Shown here one piece after another: positions 9,400 to 17,245 of a DNA stretch of 64,000 nt. Made by a program: the position numbers and the translations under genes. Within the stretch, counting starts at the first letter, position 1. Every line of letters starts with the position of its first letter. Source of the stretch: Bradyrhizobium jicamae. GTDB lineage: Bacteria > Pseudomonadota > Alphaproteobacteria > Rhizobiales > Xanthobacteraceae. The notes below the pieces were generated by a model, which was given only the letters and a program-made list of their open reading frames with translations, had not been told where the DNA came from and ran no database searches. The stretch is taken from NCBI RefSeq assembly GCF_018130695.1, contig NZ_JAFCJX010000020.1, forward strand, positions 106,102 through 170,101, read 5' to 3'.

Positions 9400-9428
9400 A
9401 ATTTTCCCGTAATTGCGCGGGAATTTTT
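9400..9428. terminator. Stem-loop after dut
   Basis: TTCCCG (9404-9409) and CGGGAA (9418-9423) form a stem flanked by A/T runs just beyond the dut stop. It could end the ubiE-ubiB-coaBC-dut transcript. The U-tract on the minus strand is weak (AATTT). The rest of the 286-bp gap to divL shows no gene and presumably contains the divL promoter. Confidence 0.5.
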
Positions 9429-9430
9429 CG

Positions 9431-9889
9431 TTAGCGACCGGTCGAGCCGAAGCCGCCGCTGCCGCGATCGGTCGTGGACAGCGCGTCGACCGGAACCAGC
9501 TCGGCGCGCGTGACCGGCGCGATCACCATCTGCGCGATGCGTTCGCCGCGGCGGATCGAGAACGCGTCCTGGCCGTGATTGATCAGGATCACGTTGATCT
9601 CGCCGCGATAGTCGGCGTCGATCGTGCCCGGCGAGTTCAGCACCGTGATGCCGTGTTTGGCGGCGAGGCCGGAGCGCGGCCGCACCTGCGCCTCGTAGCC
9701 CGGAGGCAGCGCGATGGTCAGCCCGGTCGGAACCATCTCGTAGCGTCCGGGCAGCAGGATCAGCGGCGCCGAGCGCGGCACGGCCGCCAGCAGATCGAGA
9801 CCGGCCGCGTCGGCTGTCTGGTAGGCCGGCAGCAAGAGATCAGCGCCATGCGGCAGCTGGCGGATTTCGACCTTGATCGGCGCGCTCAC
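9431..9889 (-). CDS. dut: dUTP diphosphatase (dUTPase)
   Basis: At 152 aa this is a standard trimeric dUTPase. Motif 1 is DAAGLDL. Motifs 3-4 are RPRSGLAAKHGITVLN followed by PGTIDADYRGE, containing the Tyr that excludes ribose and the catalytic Asp. The glycine-rich C-terminal lid is RGSGGFGSTGR. It converts dUTP to dUMP, keeping uracil out of DNA and feeding thymidylate synthesis. Its start overlaps the coaBC stop by 4 nt, a pairing common in bacteria (coaBC-dut). Confidence 0.97.
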   Translation of the reverse strand: MSAPIKVEIRQLPHGADLLLPAYQTADAAGLDLLAAVPRSAPLILLPGRYEMVPTGLTIALPPGYEAQVRPRSGLAAKHGITVLNSPGTIDADYRGEINVILINHGQDAFSIRRGERIAQMVIAPVTRAELVPVDALSTTDRGSGGFGSTGR

Positions 9890-11310
9890 GACGACGTCTC
9901 CACGGCTTTGGCGATTCGCGACACCAATGCGGTCGCGACCTCTTCCTTGGACATCACGGGCCAGGAATCAACCTCGATGTCCGCGCCGTTCCGCGTCAGC
10001 AGATGAATCGTGTTGCGGTCGCCGCCCATCACGCCTGATGCCGGCGAGACGTCATTGGCGACGATCCAGTCGCAGCCCTTGCGCGCGATCTTGGCCTTGG
10101 CGTTGTCGATCAGATGCTCGGTCTCGGCGGCGAATCCGATCACCAGCGGCGGACGCTTCTCTGTCAGCTTCGAGATCGTGGCGAGGATGTCGGGGTTTTC
10201 GACCAACTGAAGCGGCGGCATGCCGGCGCCTGTCTTCTTCAGCTTCTGCGCGCCCTCACTCGCGACACGCCAGTCGGCGACTGCGGCGGCGAAGATCGCG
10301 ATGTCGGCGGGCAGCGCGGCCTCGACCCGATGCAGCATGTCGCGCGCCGATTCGACGCGCATCACGGTCACACCGGGCGGATCGCGCAAGTCCACCGGAC
10401 CGGAGACCAGCACGACCTCGGCGCCGGCGGCCTGGGCTGCGGCGGCGATGGCAAACCCCTGTTTGCCGGAGGATCGGTTGGCGATGTAGCGCACGGGATC
10501 GATCGCCTCATGCGTCGGACCCGCCGTGATGAGCACGCGTTTTCCGGCGAGCGGGCGCGGCTGCGGCGGGCGCAGCATGTGGTCGGCGGCGGCCGCGATC
10601 TCGACCGCCTCGGCCATCCGCCCGACGCCGGCCTCACCGGCTTCCGCCATCTCGCCGGCGTTGGGGCCGACGGTGTGGACGCCGTCGCGGCGGAGCTGCA
10701 GCACATTGCGGCGGGTCGCCGGGTTGTTCCACATCAGCGGATTCATCGCCGGCGCCAGCAGGATCGGCCTGTTGGCGGCGAGCAGGATCGCGCTGGCGAG
10801 ATCGTCGGCATGGCCTTGCGCCATCTTGGCCATCAAATCGGCGGTCGCCGGCGCCACCACGATCAGGTCGCATTCGCGGGCGAGCCGGATATGGCCGGCG
10901 TCGAACTCGCTCTCGGCGTCGAACAGGTCAGTGTAGACCCGCTCATGCGACAGCGCGCTGGCGGCGAGTGGCGTCACGAATTGCTGGGCGGCCTTGGTCA
11001 GCACGCAGCGGACGCCGATCCGCCGCTCCTTCAGCCGCCGGATCAGGTCCAGCGCCTTGTAGGCTGCGATCCCACCGCCGATGATCAGGGTCACCTGCGG
11101 CTCTCCAGCGCTGCCGGCGCGCTGCGGGGCGGGGGCCAGGCTCTCGGTCAGGTCGGCCAGTGGCGTTTCCACGGGCTCGCCGCGGCCCTCGGCGAGGTCA
11201 CGGAGGATGACCCGGATCTCTTCTTCCACGGAGCGCCCGTTCCTGGCGGAGCGCAGCCGGAGATAGGCCTTGAGCGTCTCGTCGAGCTTGCGGATGGTCA
11301 GGCTGGCCAT
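9886..11310 (-). CDS. coaBC: CoaBC (PPC decarboxylase / PPC synthetase) with an N-terminal FitA-like ribbon-helix-helix domain
   Basis: The 474-aa product has three parts. Residues 1-45 (MASLTIRKLDETLKAYLRLR, then GRSVEEEIRVILRDLAE) look like a FitA/VapB-type ribbon-helix-helix antitoxin. A roughly 25-residue linker follows. CoaC starts at about 73 (TLIIGGGIAAYKALDLIRRL) and has VVAPATADLMAKMAQG and APAMNPLMW. The active-site flap reads AEAGEAGVGRM, with Ala where E. coli CoaBC has Cys158. CoaB follows with ITAGPTHEAIDPVRYI, NRSSGKQG and KLKKTG. The two enzyme halves make phosphopantetheine from phosphopantothenate for CoA. The start has GGAGG at good spacing, and a palindrome lies just upstream. 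The RHH call is by eye, but the pattern is strong. Confidence 0.93.
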   Translation of the reverse strand: MASLTIRKLDETLKAYLRLRSARNGRSVEEEIRVILRDLAEGRGEPVETPLADLTESLAPAPQRAGSAGEPQVTLIIGGGIAAYKALDLIRRLKERRIGVRCVLTKAAQQFVTPLAASALSHERVYTDLFDAESEFDAGHIRLARECDLIVVAPATADLMAKMAQGHADDLASAILLAANRPILLAPAMNPLMWNNPATRRNVLQLRRDGVHTVGPNAGEMAEAGEAGVGRMAEAVEIAAAADHMLRPPQPRPLAGKRVLITAGPTHEAIDPVRYIANRSSGKQGFAIAAAAQAAGAEVVLVSGPVDLRDPPGVTVMRVESARDMLHRVEAALPADIAIFAAAVADWRVASEGAQKLKKTGAGMPPLQLVENPDILATISKLTEKRPPLVIGFAAETEHLIDNAKAKIARKGCDWIVANDVSPASGVMGGDRNTIHLLTRNGADIEVDSWPVMSKEEVATALVSRIAKAVETSS

Positions 11311-11324
11311 GGGGCGGGCCTCCG

Positions 11325-11353
11325 ATGATGTGATAGCGATGCTATCACATCAT
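11325..11353. promoter_or_regulatory. Perfect palindrome, probable operator of the CoaBC RHH domain
   Basis: Arms ATGATGTGATAGC (11325-11337) and GCTATCACATCAT (11341-11353) are exact inverse complements separated by GAT. The site lies between the ubiB stop and the coaBC Shine-Dalgarno. The half-site TGCTATCA (11340-11347) is the one I recall for FitA of Neisseria. Upstream on the coding strand, TTGCAATGCATGCATGATG could supply a -35, so the site may overlap a promoter. Confidence 0.7.
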
Positions 11354-11366
11354 GCATGCATTGCAA

Positions 11367-12941
11367 TCATAACTGCTTGATCGCGACCAGGATGGCGATG
11401 AAGGTGGCCGCGATGATCCAGAGCGCAACCGTCCGCCAGCGGTTCCGGCGGCCCTCGGAGCGGCCCATCGCAGCGATGGTCTCGGGCGACAGGGTGACGC
11501 CCTCCCGGCTCATCTTCTCCAGATTTTCCAGCACCGCCACGGCCCGCGAAGCTATCGCCGGCAGGCCGGCCAGCACCCGGCCGAGCTCGCCGGCTCCGGT
11601 CATCGCGCCCTGGATGCGGCCGAGGGGCCCAAGATTTTCCGTGATCCACTCGCGCACCACGGGGTCGGCGATCTTCCAGATGTCGAGCTTGGGGTCGAAG
11701 CCGCGGGCCACGCCCTCGACCACCACCATGGTCTTCTGCAGCAGGATCAGTTCGGGCCGCGTCTGCATGTCGAACAGGCCGGTGACCTCGAGCAACAGGG
11801 TCAGCAGCTTCGCCATCGAGATTTCTTCGGCGGTACGATTGTGGATCGGCTCGCCGATCGCGCGGATCGCTTGCGCAAAATTCTCCACCGAATGGTGCCC
11901 CGGCACATAGCCGGCCTCGAAATGCACCTCGGCGACGCGGCGATAGTCGCGCGTGATGAAGCCGAGCAGAATCTCGGCGAGGAAGCGGCGCTCCTTCAGT
12001 CCGAGCCGTCCCATGATGCCGAAATCCACGGCGACGAGCCGGCCGGAATCGTCGAGGAACAGGTTTCCGGGATGCATGTCGGCGTGGAAGAAGCCGTCGC
12101 GCAGCGCGTGGCGCAGAAAGCTCTGGATCACCTTGCGGCCGAGATCGGGCAGGTCGACATGGGTCTCGGCGAGGCGCGCATGATCGTTCAACGCGATGCC
12201 GTCGATCCACTCCATCGTCAGCACGTTGTGCGTGGTGCGGTCCCAATCGACCTCGGGCACGCGGAAGTCCGGATCGTCTCGGGTGTTCTCCGCCATCTCC
12301 GAGAGCGCGGCGGCTTCGAGGCGGAGATCCATCTCCATCGCGACCGAGCGCGACATGGTGTTGATGACCTCGATCAGCCTCAAGCGGCGCGCTTCGGCGG
12401 AATGCGCCTCGGCATTATGCGCGACGAAGAAGAAATCGCTGAGGTCGCGGCGGAAGCGCGAGGCGACGTTGGGGCGCAGCACCTTCACCGCGACCTGCCG
12501 TTTCACGCCGTCGCGCATCACCTCGCCGCGATGCACCTGCGCGATCGAGGCGGCGGCGACCGGCGGGCCGAGGCTGACAAAGGCCTGCGACACCGGGCGC
12601 TCCAGCGCCTGCGCGATCACGTTCTCGGCTTCGGTCTGCGAGAACGGCGGCAGCCGGTCCTGCAAGCTTTCGAGGTCGCGCGCCATCGCGACGCCGACGA
12701 CGTCGGGCCGGGTGGCGAGGAACTGGCCGAGCTTGAGATAAGCCGGTCCGAGCCGGGTCAGCGCCGTCGTCAGCCGCGCACCTGATTTGGCGCCGCGCCG
12801 CTCGACAAGGCGTGCGAGCTTCAACGCAAGCTGTCCCGGCGGCGGCACCAGCGCGGGATCGACGACGCCGAACACGCCCTCGCGCGCAAACACGAAACCG
12901 GCGCGGGCGAGGCGCGAAATGTGGGTCAGTGCAGAGATCAC
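11367..12941 (-). CDS. ubiB: UbiB, ABC1-family kinase/ATPase needed for ubiquinone synthesis
   Basis: A GTG start at 12941 gives 524 aa and overlaps the ubiE stop (GTGA), which fixes the start; in-frame sequence further upstream is inside ubiE. Family motifs are the KxGQ helix (AYLKLGQFLATRPDVVG), the Ala-rich loop AAASIAQVHRGEV, Lys in QVAVKVLRP, the catalytic ADMHPGNLF and VDFGIMGRL. The C-terminus has a hydrophobic membrane segment (TVALWIIAATFIAILVAI). UbiB acts at the inner membrane in CoQ biosynthesis; its exact role is probably lipid extraction or organisation rather than direct chemistry. Confidence 0.93.
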   Translation of the reverse strand: MISALTHISRLARAGFVFAREGVFGVVDPALVPPPGQLALKLARLVERRGAKSGARLTTALTRLGPAYLKLGQFLATRPDVVGVAMARDLESLQDRLPPFSQTEAENVIAQALERPVSQAFVSLGPPVAAASIAQVHRGEVMRDGVKRQVAVKVLRPNVASRFRRDLSDFFFVAHNAEAHSAEARRLRLIEVINTMSRSVAMEMDLRLEAAALSEMAENTRDDPDFRVPEVDWDRTTHNVLTMEWIDGIALNDHARLAETHVDLPDLGRKVIQSFLRHALRDGFFHADMHPGNLFLDDSGRLVAVDFGIMGRLGLKERRFLAEILLGFITRDYRRVAEVHFEAGYVPGHHSVENFAQAIRAIGEPIHNRTAEEISMAKLLTLLLEVTGLFDMQTRPELILLQKTMVVVEGVARGFDPKLDIWKIADPVVREWITENLGPLGRIQGAMTGAGELGRVLAGLPAIASRAVAVLENLEKMSREGVTLSPETIAAMGRSEGRRNRWRTVALWIIAATFIAILVAIKQL

Positions 12942-13702
12942 AAACGCCAGCCCGAATGCAGCGCTACGATGCCGCCGGAGAGGCTCTGCCACTTGACGCG
13001 GGAGAAGCCGGCGGCGCTGATCATCTCGGCGAAGGCGTTCGGCCGCGGAAACTTGCGGATCGACTCGACGAGATATTGATAGGACTCGGCATCTCCCGTG
13101 ATGGCGCGGCCGAGCGGCGGGATCACCTTGAACGAGAACAGATCGTAGATCCGGTCGAGGCCGGGCACGTCGACGGTGGAGAATTCCAGGCACAGGAAAC
13201 GGCTGCCGGGGCGCAGCACGCGATAGGCCTCGCGCAGCGCGGCGTCGATCCGCGGCACGTTGCGGATGCCGAACGCGATCGTGTAGGCGTCGTACGAACG
13301 ATCCGCGAAGGGGAGTTCCTCCGCATTGCCCTCGACGAACGTGACCTGGTCATCGAGATGGCGCTTGGCGGCGCGCTCGCGGCCGACCGCGAGCATGTCG
13401 GAATTGATGTCGCAGACGGTGGCGCGGAAGCCCGCGCCCGCGGCCTTCGCCGCACGGAAGGAGATGTCACCGGTACCGCCGGCGACGTCGAGCAACGCAA
13501 ACGGCGTATCGCGCTTCGGCGGATCGAGCGCCGTGATCATGATGTCCTTCCAGATCCGGTGCAGGCCGCCGGACATCAGGTCGTTCATCAGGTCATAGCG
13601 CGATGCCACGCTGTGAAACACATCGTTCACCAGCGTCTGCTTGTCGCCCAGGGGCACGTCCCTGAAGCCGAAATGGGTGGTTTGATCCGGCCGATCCATC
13701 AA
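12938..13702 (-). CDS. ubiE: UbiE, ubiquinone/menaquinone C-methyltransferase
   Basis: The product is 254 aa. The class I SAM-dependent fold shows LLDVAGGTGDISFRA (motif I), EGNAEELPFAD and the family signature YDLMNDLMSGGLHRIWK near the N-terminus. It methylates the benzoquinol ring carbon during ubiquinone synthesis. It is first in a minus-strand run ubiE-ubiB-coaBC-dut and divergent from mutM. A family B repeat lies just upstream of its start. Confidence 0.96.
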   Translation of the reverse strand: MMDRPDQTTHFGFRDVPLGDKQTLVNDVFHSVASRYDLMNDLMSGGLHRIWKDIMITALDPPKRDTPFALLDVAGGTGDISFRAAKAAGAGFRATVCDINSDMLAVGRERAAKRHLDDQVTFVEGNAEELPFADRSYDAYTIAFGIRNVPRIDAALREAYRVLRPGSRFLCLEFSTVDVPGLDRIYDLFSFKVIPPLGRAITGDAESYQYLVESIRKFPRPNAFAEMISAAGFSRVKWQSLSGGIVALHSGWRL

Positions 13703-13726
13703 CTTTTAACTCTTGCCCTTTTTGGT

Positions 13727-13774
13727 CGCGTTTTCTTCACGCGAACCGGTGCCCACTTCGCTGGAAAACGCTCC
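13727..13774. repeat. Repeat family B, copy 2 (inverted orientation)
   Basis: GCGTTTTCTTCACGCGAACC...CACTTCGCTGGAAAACGCTC is the reverse complement of the element at 5051 and 53710. It occupies the divergent space between ubiE and mutM, so the promoters of both genes lie in or beside it. Confidence 0.8.
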
Positions 13775-13843
13775 AGGCCAAACCATAGCGCGGCGGCCGC
13801 AATGGCGCTATCACGTCACCTTCAAAAGGTGAATGCCAAACCT

Positions 13844-14725
13844 ATGCCGGAATTACCCGAAGTCGAGACCGTCCGCCGCGGCCTGCAACCGGCCATGGAA
13901 GGGGCAAAGATCGTCAAGGCCGAAGCTCGCCGAAAAGATCTGCGGTTTCCCTTTCAAAAAGACTTTATCGCCCGGCTCGAGGGCCAGACCGTCACCGGGC
14001 TCGGCCGCCGCGCCAAATATCTGATGGCGGACCTCACCTCCGGTGACGTGCTGCTGATGCATCTGGGCATGTCCGGCTCGTTCCGCGTGCTGAAGGGCGA
14101 CGGCAAGTCGACGCCGGGCGAATTCCATTATCCGCGCAGCGAGGATCGCGCGCATGACCATGTGGTGTTTCACATGTCGTCGGGCTCAGCCGTCATCTTC
14201 AACGACCCGCGCCGCTTCGGCTACATGAAGATCATTGCGCGCAACGCGCTGGATGAAGAACCGCTTCTGAAGGATCTCGGCCCCGAGCCGCTCGGCAACG
14301 AGTTCGATGCGACGATGCTGGCACGCGCCTGTCACAACAAGAAGACCAGCCTGAAGGCTGCGCTGCTCGACCAGCGCGTCGTCGCGGGCCTCGGCAACAT
14401 CTATGTCTGCGAGGCGCTGTTTCGCGCGCATCTCTCACCGCGTCGATTGGCCGCGACGCTCGCGACCAAGAAGGCCGAGCCGACCGATCATGCGAAGCGC
14501 TTGGTCGAAGCGATCCACGCCGTGCTCAACGCCGCGATCAAGGCCGGTGGCTCCTCGATCTCGGATCATCGGCTGACCACGGGCGAGATGGGCTATTTCC
14601 AGCACTCGTTCCAGGTCTACGATCGCGAGGGCGAGACATGCCGCACGCCGCGCTGCGGCGGCATCGTCAAGCGCTTCACCCAGAACGGCCGTTCAACGTT
14701 CTGGTGTCCGAAGTGCCAGAAGTAG
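13844..14725 (+). CDS. mutM: Formamidopyrimidine-DNA glycosylase (MutM/Fpg)
   Basis: The product is 293 aa. The ATG at 13844 is set by the invariant N-terminus MPELPEVETVRRGL, in which Pro2 is the catalytic nucleophile and Glu3 assists. GRRAKYL contains the phosphate-contacting Lys. The C-terminus is a zinc finger, CRTPRCGGIV then STFWCPKCQK (C-x4-C...C-x2-C). It removes 8-oxoguanine and formamidopyrimidines and cuts at the resulting site. It is a single gene on the plus strand between two minus-strand units. Confidence 0.97.
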   Translation: MPELPEVETVRRGLQPAMEGAKIVKAEARRKDLRFPFQKDFIARLEGQTVTGLGRRAKYLMADLTSGDVLLMHLGMSGSFRVLKGDGKSTPGEFHYPRSEDRAHDHVVFHMSSGSAVIFNDPRRFGYMKIIARNALDEEPLLKDLGPEPLGNEFDATMLARACHNKKTSLKAALLDQRVVAGLGNIYVCEALFRAHLSPRRLAATLATKKAEPTDHAKRLVEAIHAVLNAAIKAGGSSISDHRLTTGEMGYFQHSFQVYDREGETCRTPRCGGIVKRFTQNGRSTFWCPKCQK

Positions 14726-14798
14726 CGCGATGGATACGCCGGCACCGACCGGCATCGCGGATGTCTTGGCGGACTGGTGGCGTCTCGTTGAGATAGGT

Positions 14799-16166
14799 TT
14801 ACTTGCGGACGCAGATCACACGGACGACAGCGGCCTTGGCATCAGATGATCCGCCTGCAGCGGTCACGTCTCGCGCTTTGAGGAAATCGCGCACGGTGTT
14901 GGCCGACACCAGCGTCGCCTGTGCGGCCGGCGCAGCATTCGCAGGCCCCGCGACCAGCACCGGCTTCAGCAAGGCGATGCCGGCGAACTTGCCATCATTG
15001 TCGAGCGCAGCAGCGCCGGAGAAGCCGATCGCCGGTGGCGGCGACAACGCGGTATCGATGCCGGCCTGCGCAATCGAGGCCTTGACGGTGCTTGCGGCCG
15101 CGCCGCCGCCCTGGCTGTGCGGATCGGCTATGCCGGTGACGTCCAGCGCAGTCTTCGTGCTGCCTCCTGCAAGAGTGAGCGGCTTCAAGGCGCGTGCGCC
15201 GTAGATGCGCAGCAGCGCGAGGTCATGCTCCTTGTCTTCGGCGACGCGGTCGGCATTGCCATAGCCCGGGATCGTCAGCGCGAGGCAGTCATCGGTCACG
15301 ATGCGGTCCGTGACGATGGCGCCGTCCTCGCTCACCACGACGCCGGTGCCGTATTCCACCATCTTGCGCGGTGGTGGACCGGCAACAGGGCCCGATGGAA
15401 ACGCGGTGAACGCGCTCGACATCGCGATCACGACCGGCTCAACGGTATTTTCCATCGCCTGGTCGTAGAGGATGGTGAGGATACGTACCTCGTCGCCCTT
15501 GAGGGTGCCGCGCAGATAAAACTTCTTCAGGCCCTGCAGGCCCGACAGCACGAAGAAGTCCGGCTTCACCACCGTGTAGTCGACGGTGCGGCCGGCGGCC
15601 TTCTTTTCGCGATCGGCGAGCTTTGCGGTGGTTGGGCCCGCCTCCTTGGACCGCGTCAGCAGAACCTGGACGGTGCCTGTCGGCGACGTCCATCGCGCGC
15701 CGTTGGCGTCGCTGGTGAGTTGCGGCACCAGCTTGGTCGGAATGCCCAGTCGCGCGCCGGTGGCAGGCTCGGTGACGATCTTCCAGCCGACACTGTCCTG
15801 CCATTTCCGCGCGGTGTCGGCGAGCGCGCCGCGCTCCTGCGGATTGAGCACACCGGTCGGCTTGCCGCCGCGGTTCTTCTGGAATTCCTTGATCGCGTTG
15901 ACCATGCGCTCGCTGACGTCACCGGTGATGGCGCCGTTGTATTCGCCGACCCAGGCGAGGTCGGATTGCAGCGCCAGCCGCTCGGTCTGCGCCATCGCAT
16001 TGGCGGTATCCTCGGGCTTCTGCAGCGCGGGGCGGATCGGAACGGTGGTGACGGTCTTGGGCTTGGTCCCGCCGGTCGCCGGCGGCGTCATCTGGGCCTG
16101 CGCGGTGCTCATGGCGGCCAGCATCGTGACCGCAAGCAACGATGTTGCCGAAAGCATCAATCTCAT
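14799..16166 (-). CDS. Secreted trypsin-like peptidase-fold protein with peptidoglycan-binding-like domain; catalytic His missing
   Basis: From the ATG at 16166 the product is 455 aa with a clear signal peptide (MRLMLSATSLLAVTMLAAMS, cleaved near AQA); a 16-residue longer frame exists. Residues about 80-130 resemble a PG_binding_1 helical domain (GEYNGAITGDVSERMVNAIK). The last 190 residues have a trypsin/DegP-like layout: GTGVVVSEDGAIVTDRIVTD, DLALLRIYG and GFSGAAALDNDGKFAGI. The Ser and Asp positions are present, but the usual TNHHV His segment reads TDRIVTD. It is probably a non-catalytic or altered periplasmic protein. The physiological role is unknown. Confidence 0.75.
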   Translation of the reverse strand: MRLMLSATSLLAVTMLAAMSTAQAQMTPPATGGTKPKTVTTVPIRPALQKPEDTANAMAQTERLALQSDLAWVGEYNGAITGDVSERMVNAIKEFQKNRGGKPTGVLNPQERGALADTARKWQDSVGWKIVTEPATGARLGIPTKLVPQLTSDANGARWTSPTGTVQVLLTRSKEAGPTTAKLADREKKAAGRTVDYTVVKPDFFVLSGLQGLKKFYLRGTLKGDEVRILTILYDQAMENTVEPVVIAMSSAFTAFPSGPVAGPPPRKMVEYGTGVVVSEDGAIVTDRIVTDDCLALTIPGYGNADRVAEDKEHDLALLRIYGARALKPLTLAGGSTKTALDVTGIADPHSQGGGAAASTVKASIAQAGIDTALSPPPAIGFSGAAALDNDGKFAGIALLKPVLVAGPANAAPAAQATLVSANTVRDFLKARDVTAAGGSSDAKAAVVRVICVRK

Positions 16167-16257
16167 GACAAATCCGGGGGGATCAGGGCCATTGACGTCC
16201 ACGCAATTAAGCACATCTGCTTGGTCGGCAACAACCGTGCCCCGGTTCAGGTTCTCA

Positions 16258-16366
16258 GACCCTCATCCTGAGGAGCGGCGCAAGCCGCGTCTCGAAGGAC
16301 GAGGCCACGGACGGGGCCGCATGGTTCGAGACGCGCGTTCCGCGCTCCTCACCATGAGGGTCGAGA
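16258..16366. repeat. Inverted repeat of the CCTCATCCTGAGGAGC...CTCCTCACCATGAGGG type
   Basis: Outer arms ACCCTCATCCTGAGGAGC and GCGCTCCTCACCATGAGGGT enclose CGCGTCTCGAAGGACGAGG and GGTTCGAGACGCGCG. The element sits in the 219-bp divergent gap between the protease-like gene and moeB. Only one copy is in the window. Its form is that of a dispersed chromosomal palindrome. Confidence 0.7.
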
Positions 16367-16385
16367 GTTAAGGACTGACAAGACG

Positions 16386-17189
16386 ATGCTGAGTGCCGAC
16401 GAACTCGAACGCTATGCCCGCCACATCGTGCTGCGCGACGTCGGCGGCCCCGGGCAGAAGGCACTGAAGGAAGCTTCCGTGCTGGTGATCGGCGCCGGCG
16501 GGCTCGGCGCACCCGCGCTGATGTATCTGGCGGCGGCTGGTGTCGGCACGCTCGGCGTGGTCGATGACGACATCGTCTCGCTGTCCAATTTGCAGCGCCA
16601 GGTGATCCATACGACGCCCGACATCGGCAAGCGCAAGGTCGACAGCGCCGCCGAGCAGATCCACGCGCTCAATCCGCATGTCCATTTCGAGGCGCATGCG
16701 GCGCGGCTCGATGCGAAGAATGCGATGGCGCTGATCTCGGGTTACGATCTCGTGCTCGATGGTTCCGACAATTTCGAGACCCGCTATCTGGTCTCCGATG
16801 CCTGCTTCCTCGCCGGCAAACCATTGATCACCGCGGCGCTCGGCCAGTTCGACGGCTCGCTGACCACGATCCGCGCCCATGAGACCAATGAGAAGGGCGA
16901 GTTCAATCCGACCTATCGCTGCCTGTTCCCCGAAGCGCCGCCGCCGGGCACGGTGCCGGCCTGCGCGGAGGCCGGCGTGATGGGCGCGCTCGCCGGGATT
17001 CTCGGCTCGATGATGGCGCTGGAGGCGATCCGCGAGATCGTCGGGTTTGGCGAGAGCCTGGTCGGGCGCCTGCTGATGGTCGATGCGCGCGCGATGCGGT
17101 TCGAGACGCTGCGTTACGCGCGCGATCCGCAGAATCCGCTCAATGGTGATGCGCCTGCGATCACCGATTTGAGCGGACACGCGCTTTAG
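16386..17189 (+). CDS. moeB: HesA/MoeB/ThiF-family E1-like adenylyltransferase
   Basis: The product is 267 aa. VLVIGAGGLGAPALMYLAAA is the nucleotide-binding loop, DDDIVSLSNLQRQVIH contains the conserved Asp and RQ pair, and PACAEAGVMG holds the probable active-site Cys. Such proteins adenylate the C-terminal Gly-Gly of MoaD or ThiS for sulfur transfer. The structural zinc site is largely missing: the CYRC motif of E. coli MoeB reads TYRC, and the second Cys pair is absent. There is no rhodanese tail. No moaD or thiS partner is nearby, so MoeB versus another E1 role is open. Confidence 0.85.
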   Translation: MLSADELERYARHIVLRDVGGPGQKALKEASVLVIGAGGLGAPALMYLAAAGVGTLGVVDDDIVSLSNLQRQVIHTTPDIGKRKVDSAAEQIHALNPHVHFEAHAARLDAKNAMALISGYDLVLDGSDNFETRYLVSDACFLAGKPLITAALGQFDGSLTTIRAHETNEKGEFNPTYRCLFPEAPPPGTVPACAEAGVMGALAGILGSMMALEAIREIVGFGESLVGRLLMVDARAMRFETLRYARDPQNPLNGDAPAITDLSGHAL

Positions 17190-17194
17190 CTTTT

Positions 17195-17245
17195 GGGCAT
17201 GATCTTTTCGGAAAACCGCTTCACACTTTTCCGGATCATGCTCTA
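17195..17245. repeat. Repeat family A, copy 2
   Basis: GGGCATGATCTTTTCGG...CTTTTCCGGATCATGCTCTA lies between two convergent genes. Its last bases supply the TAG stop (17243-17245, minus strand) of the Cys-rich protein. It could also serve as a bidirectional terminator stem. Confidence 0.85.

Noticed and set aside
9886..11310. A toxin-antitoxin pair at the RHH domain
   Set aside because: There is no PIN or other toxin frame next to it; the RHH is in frame with CoaBC through a linker.
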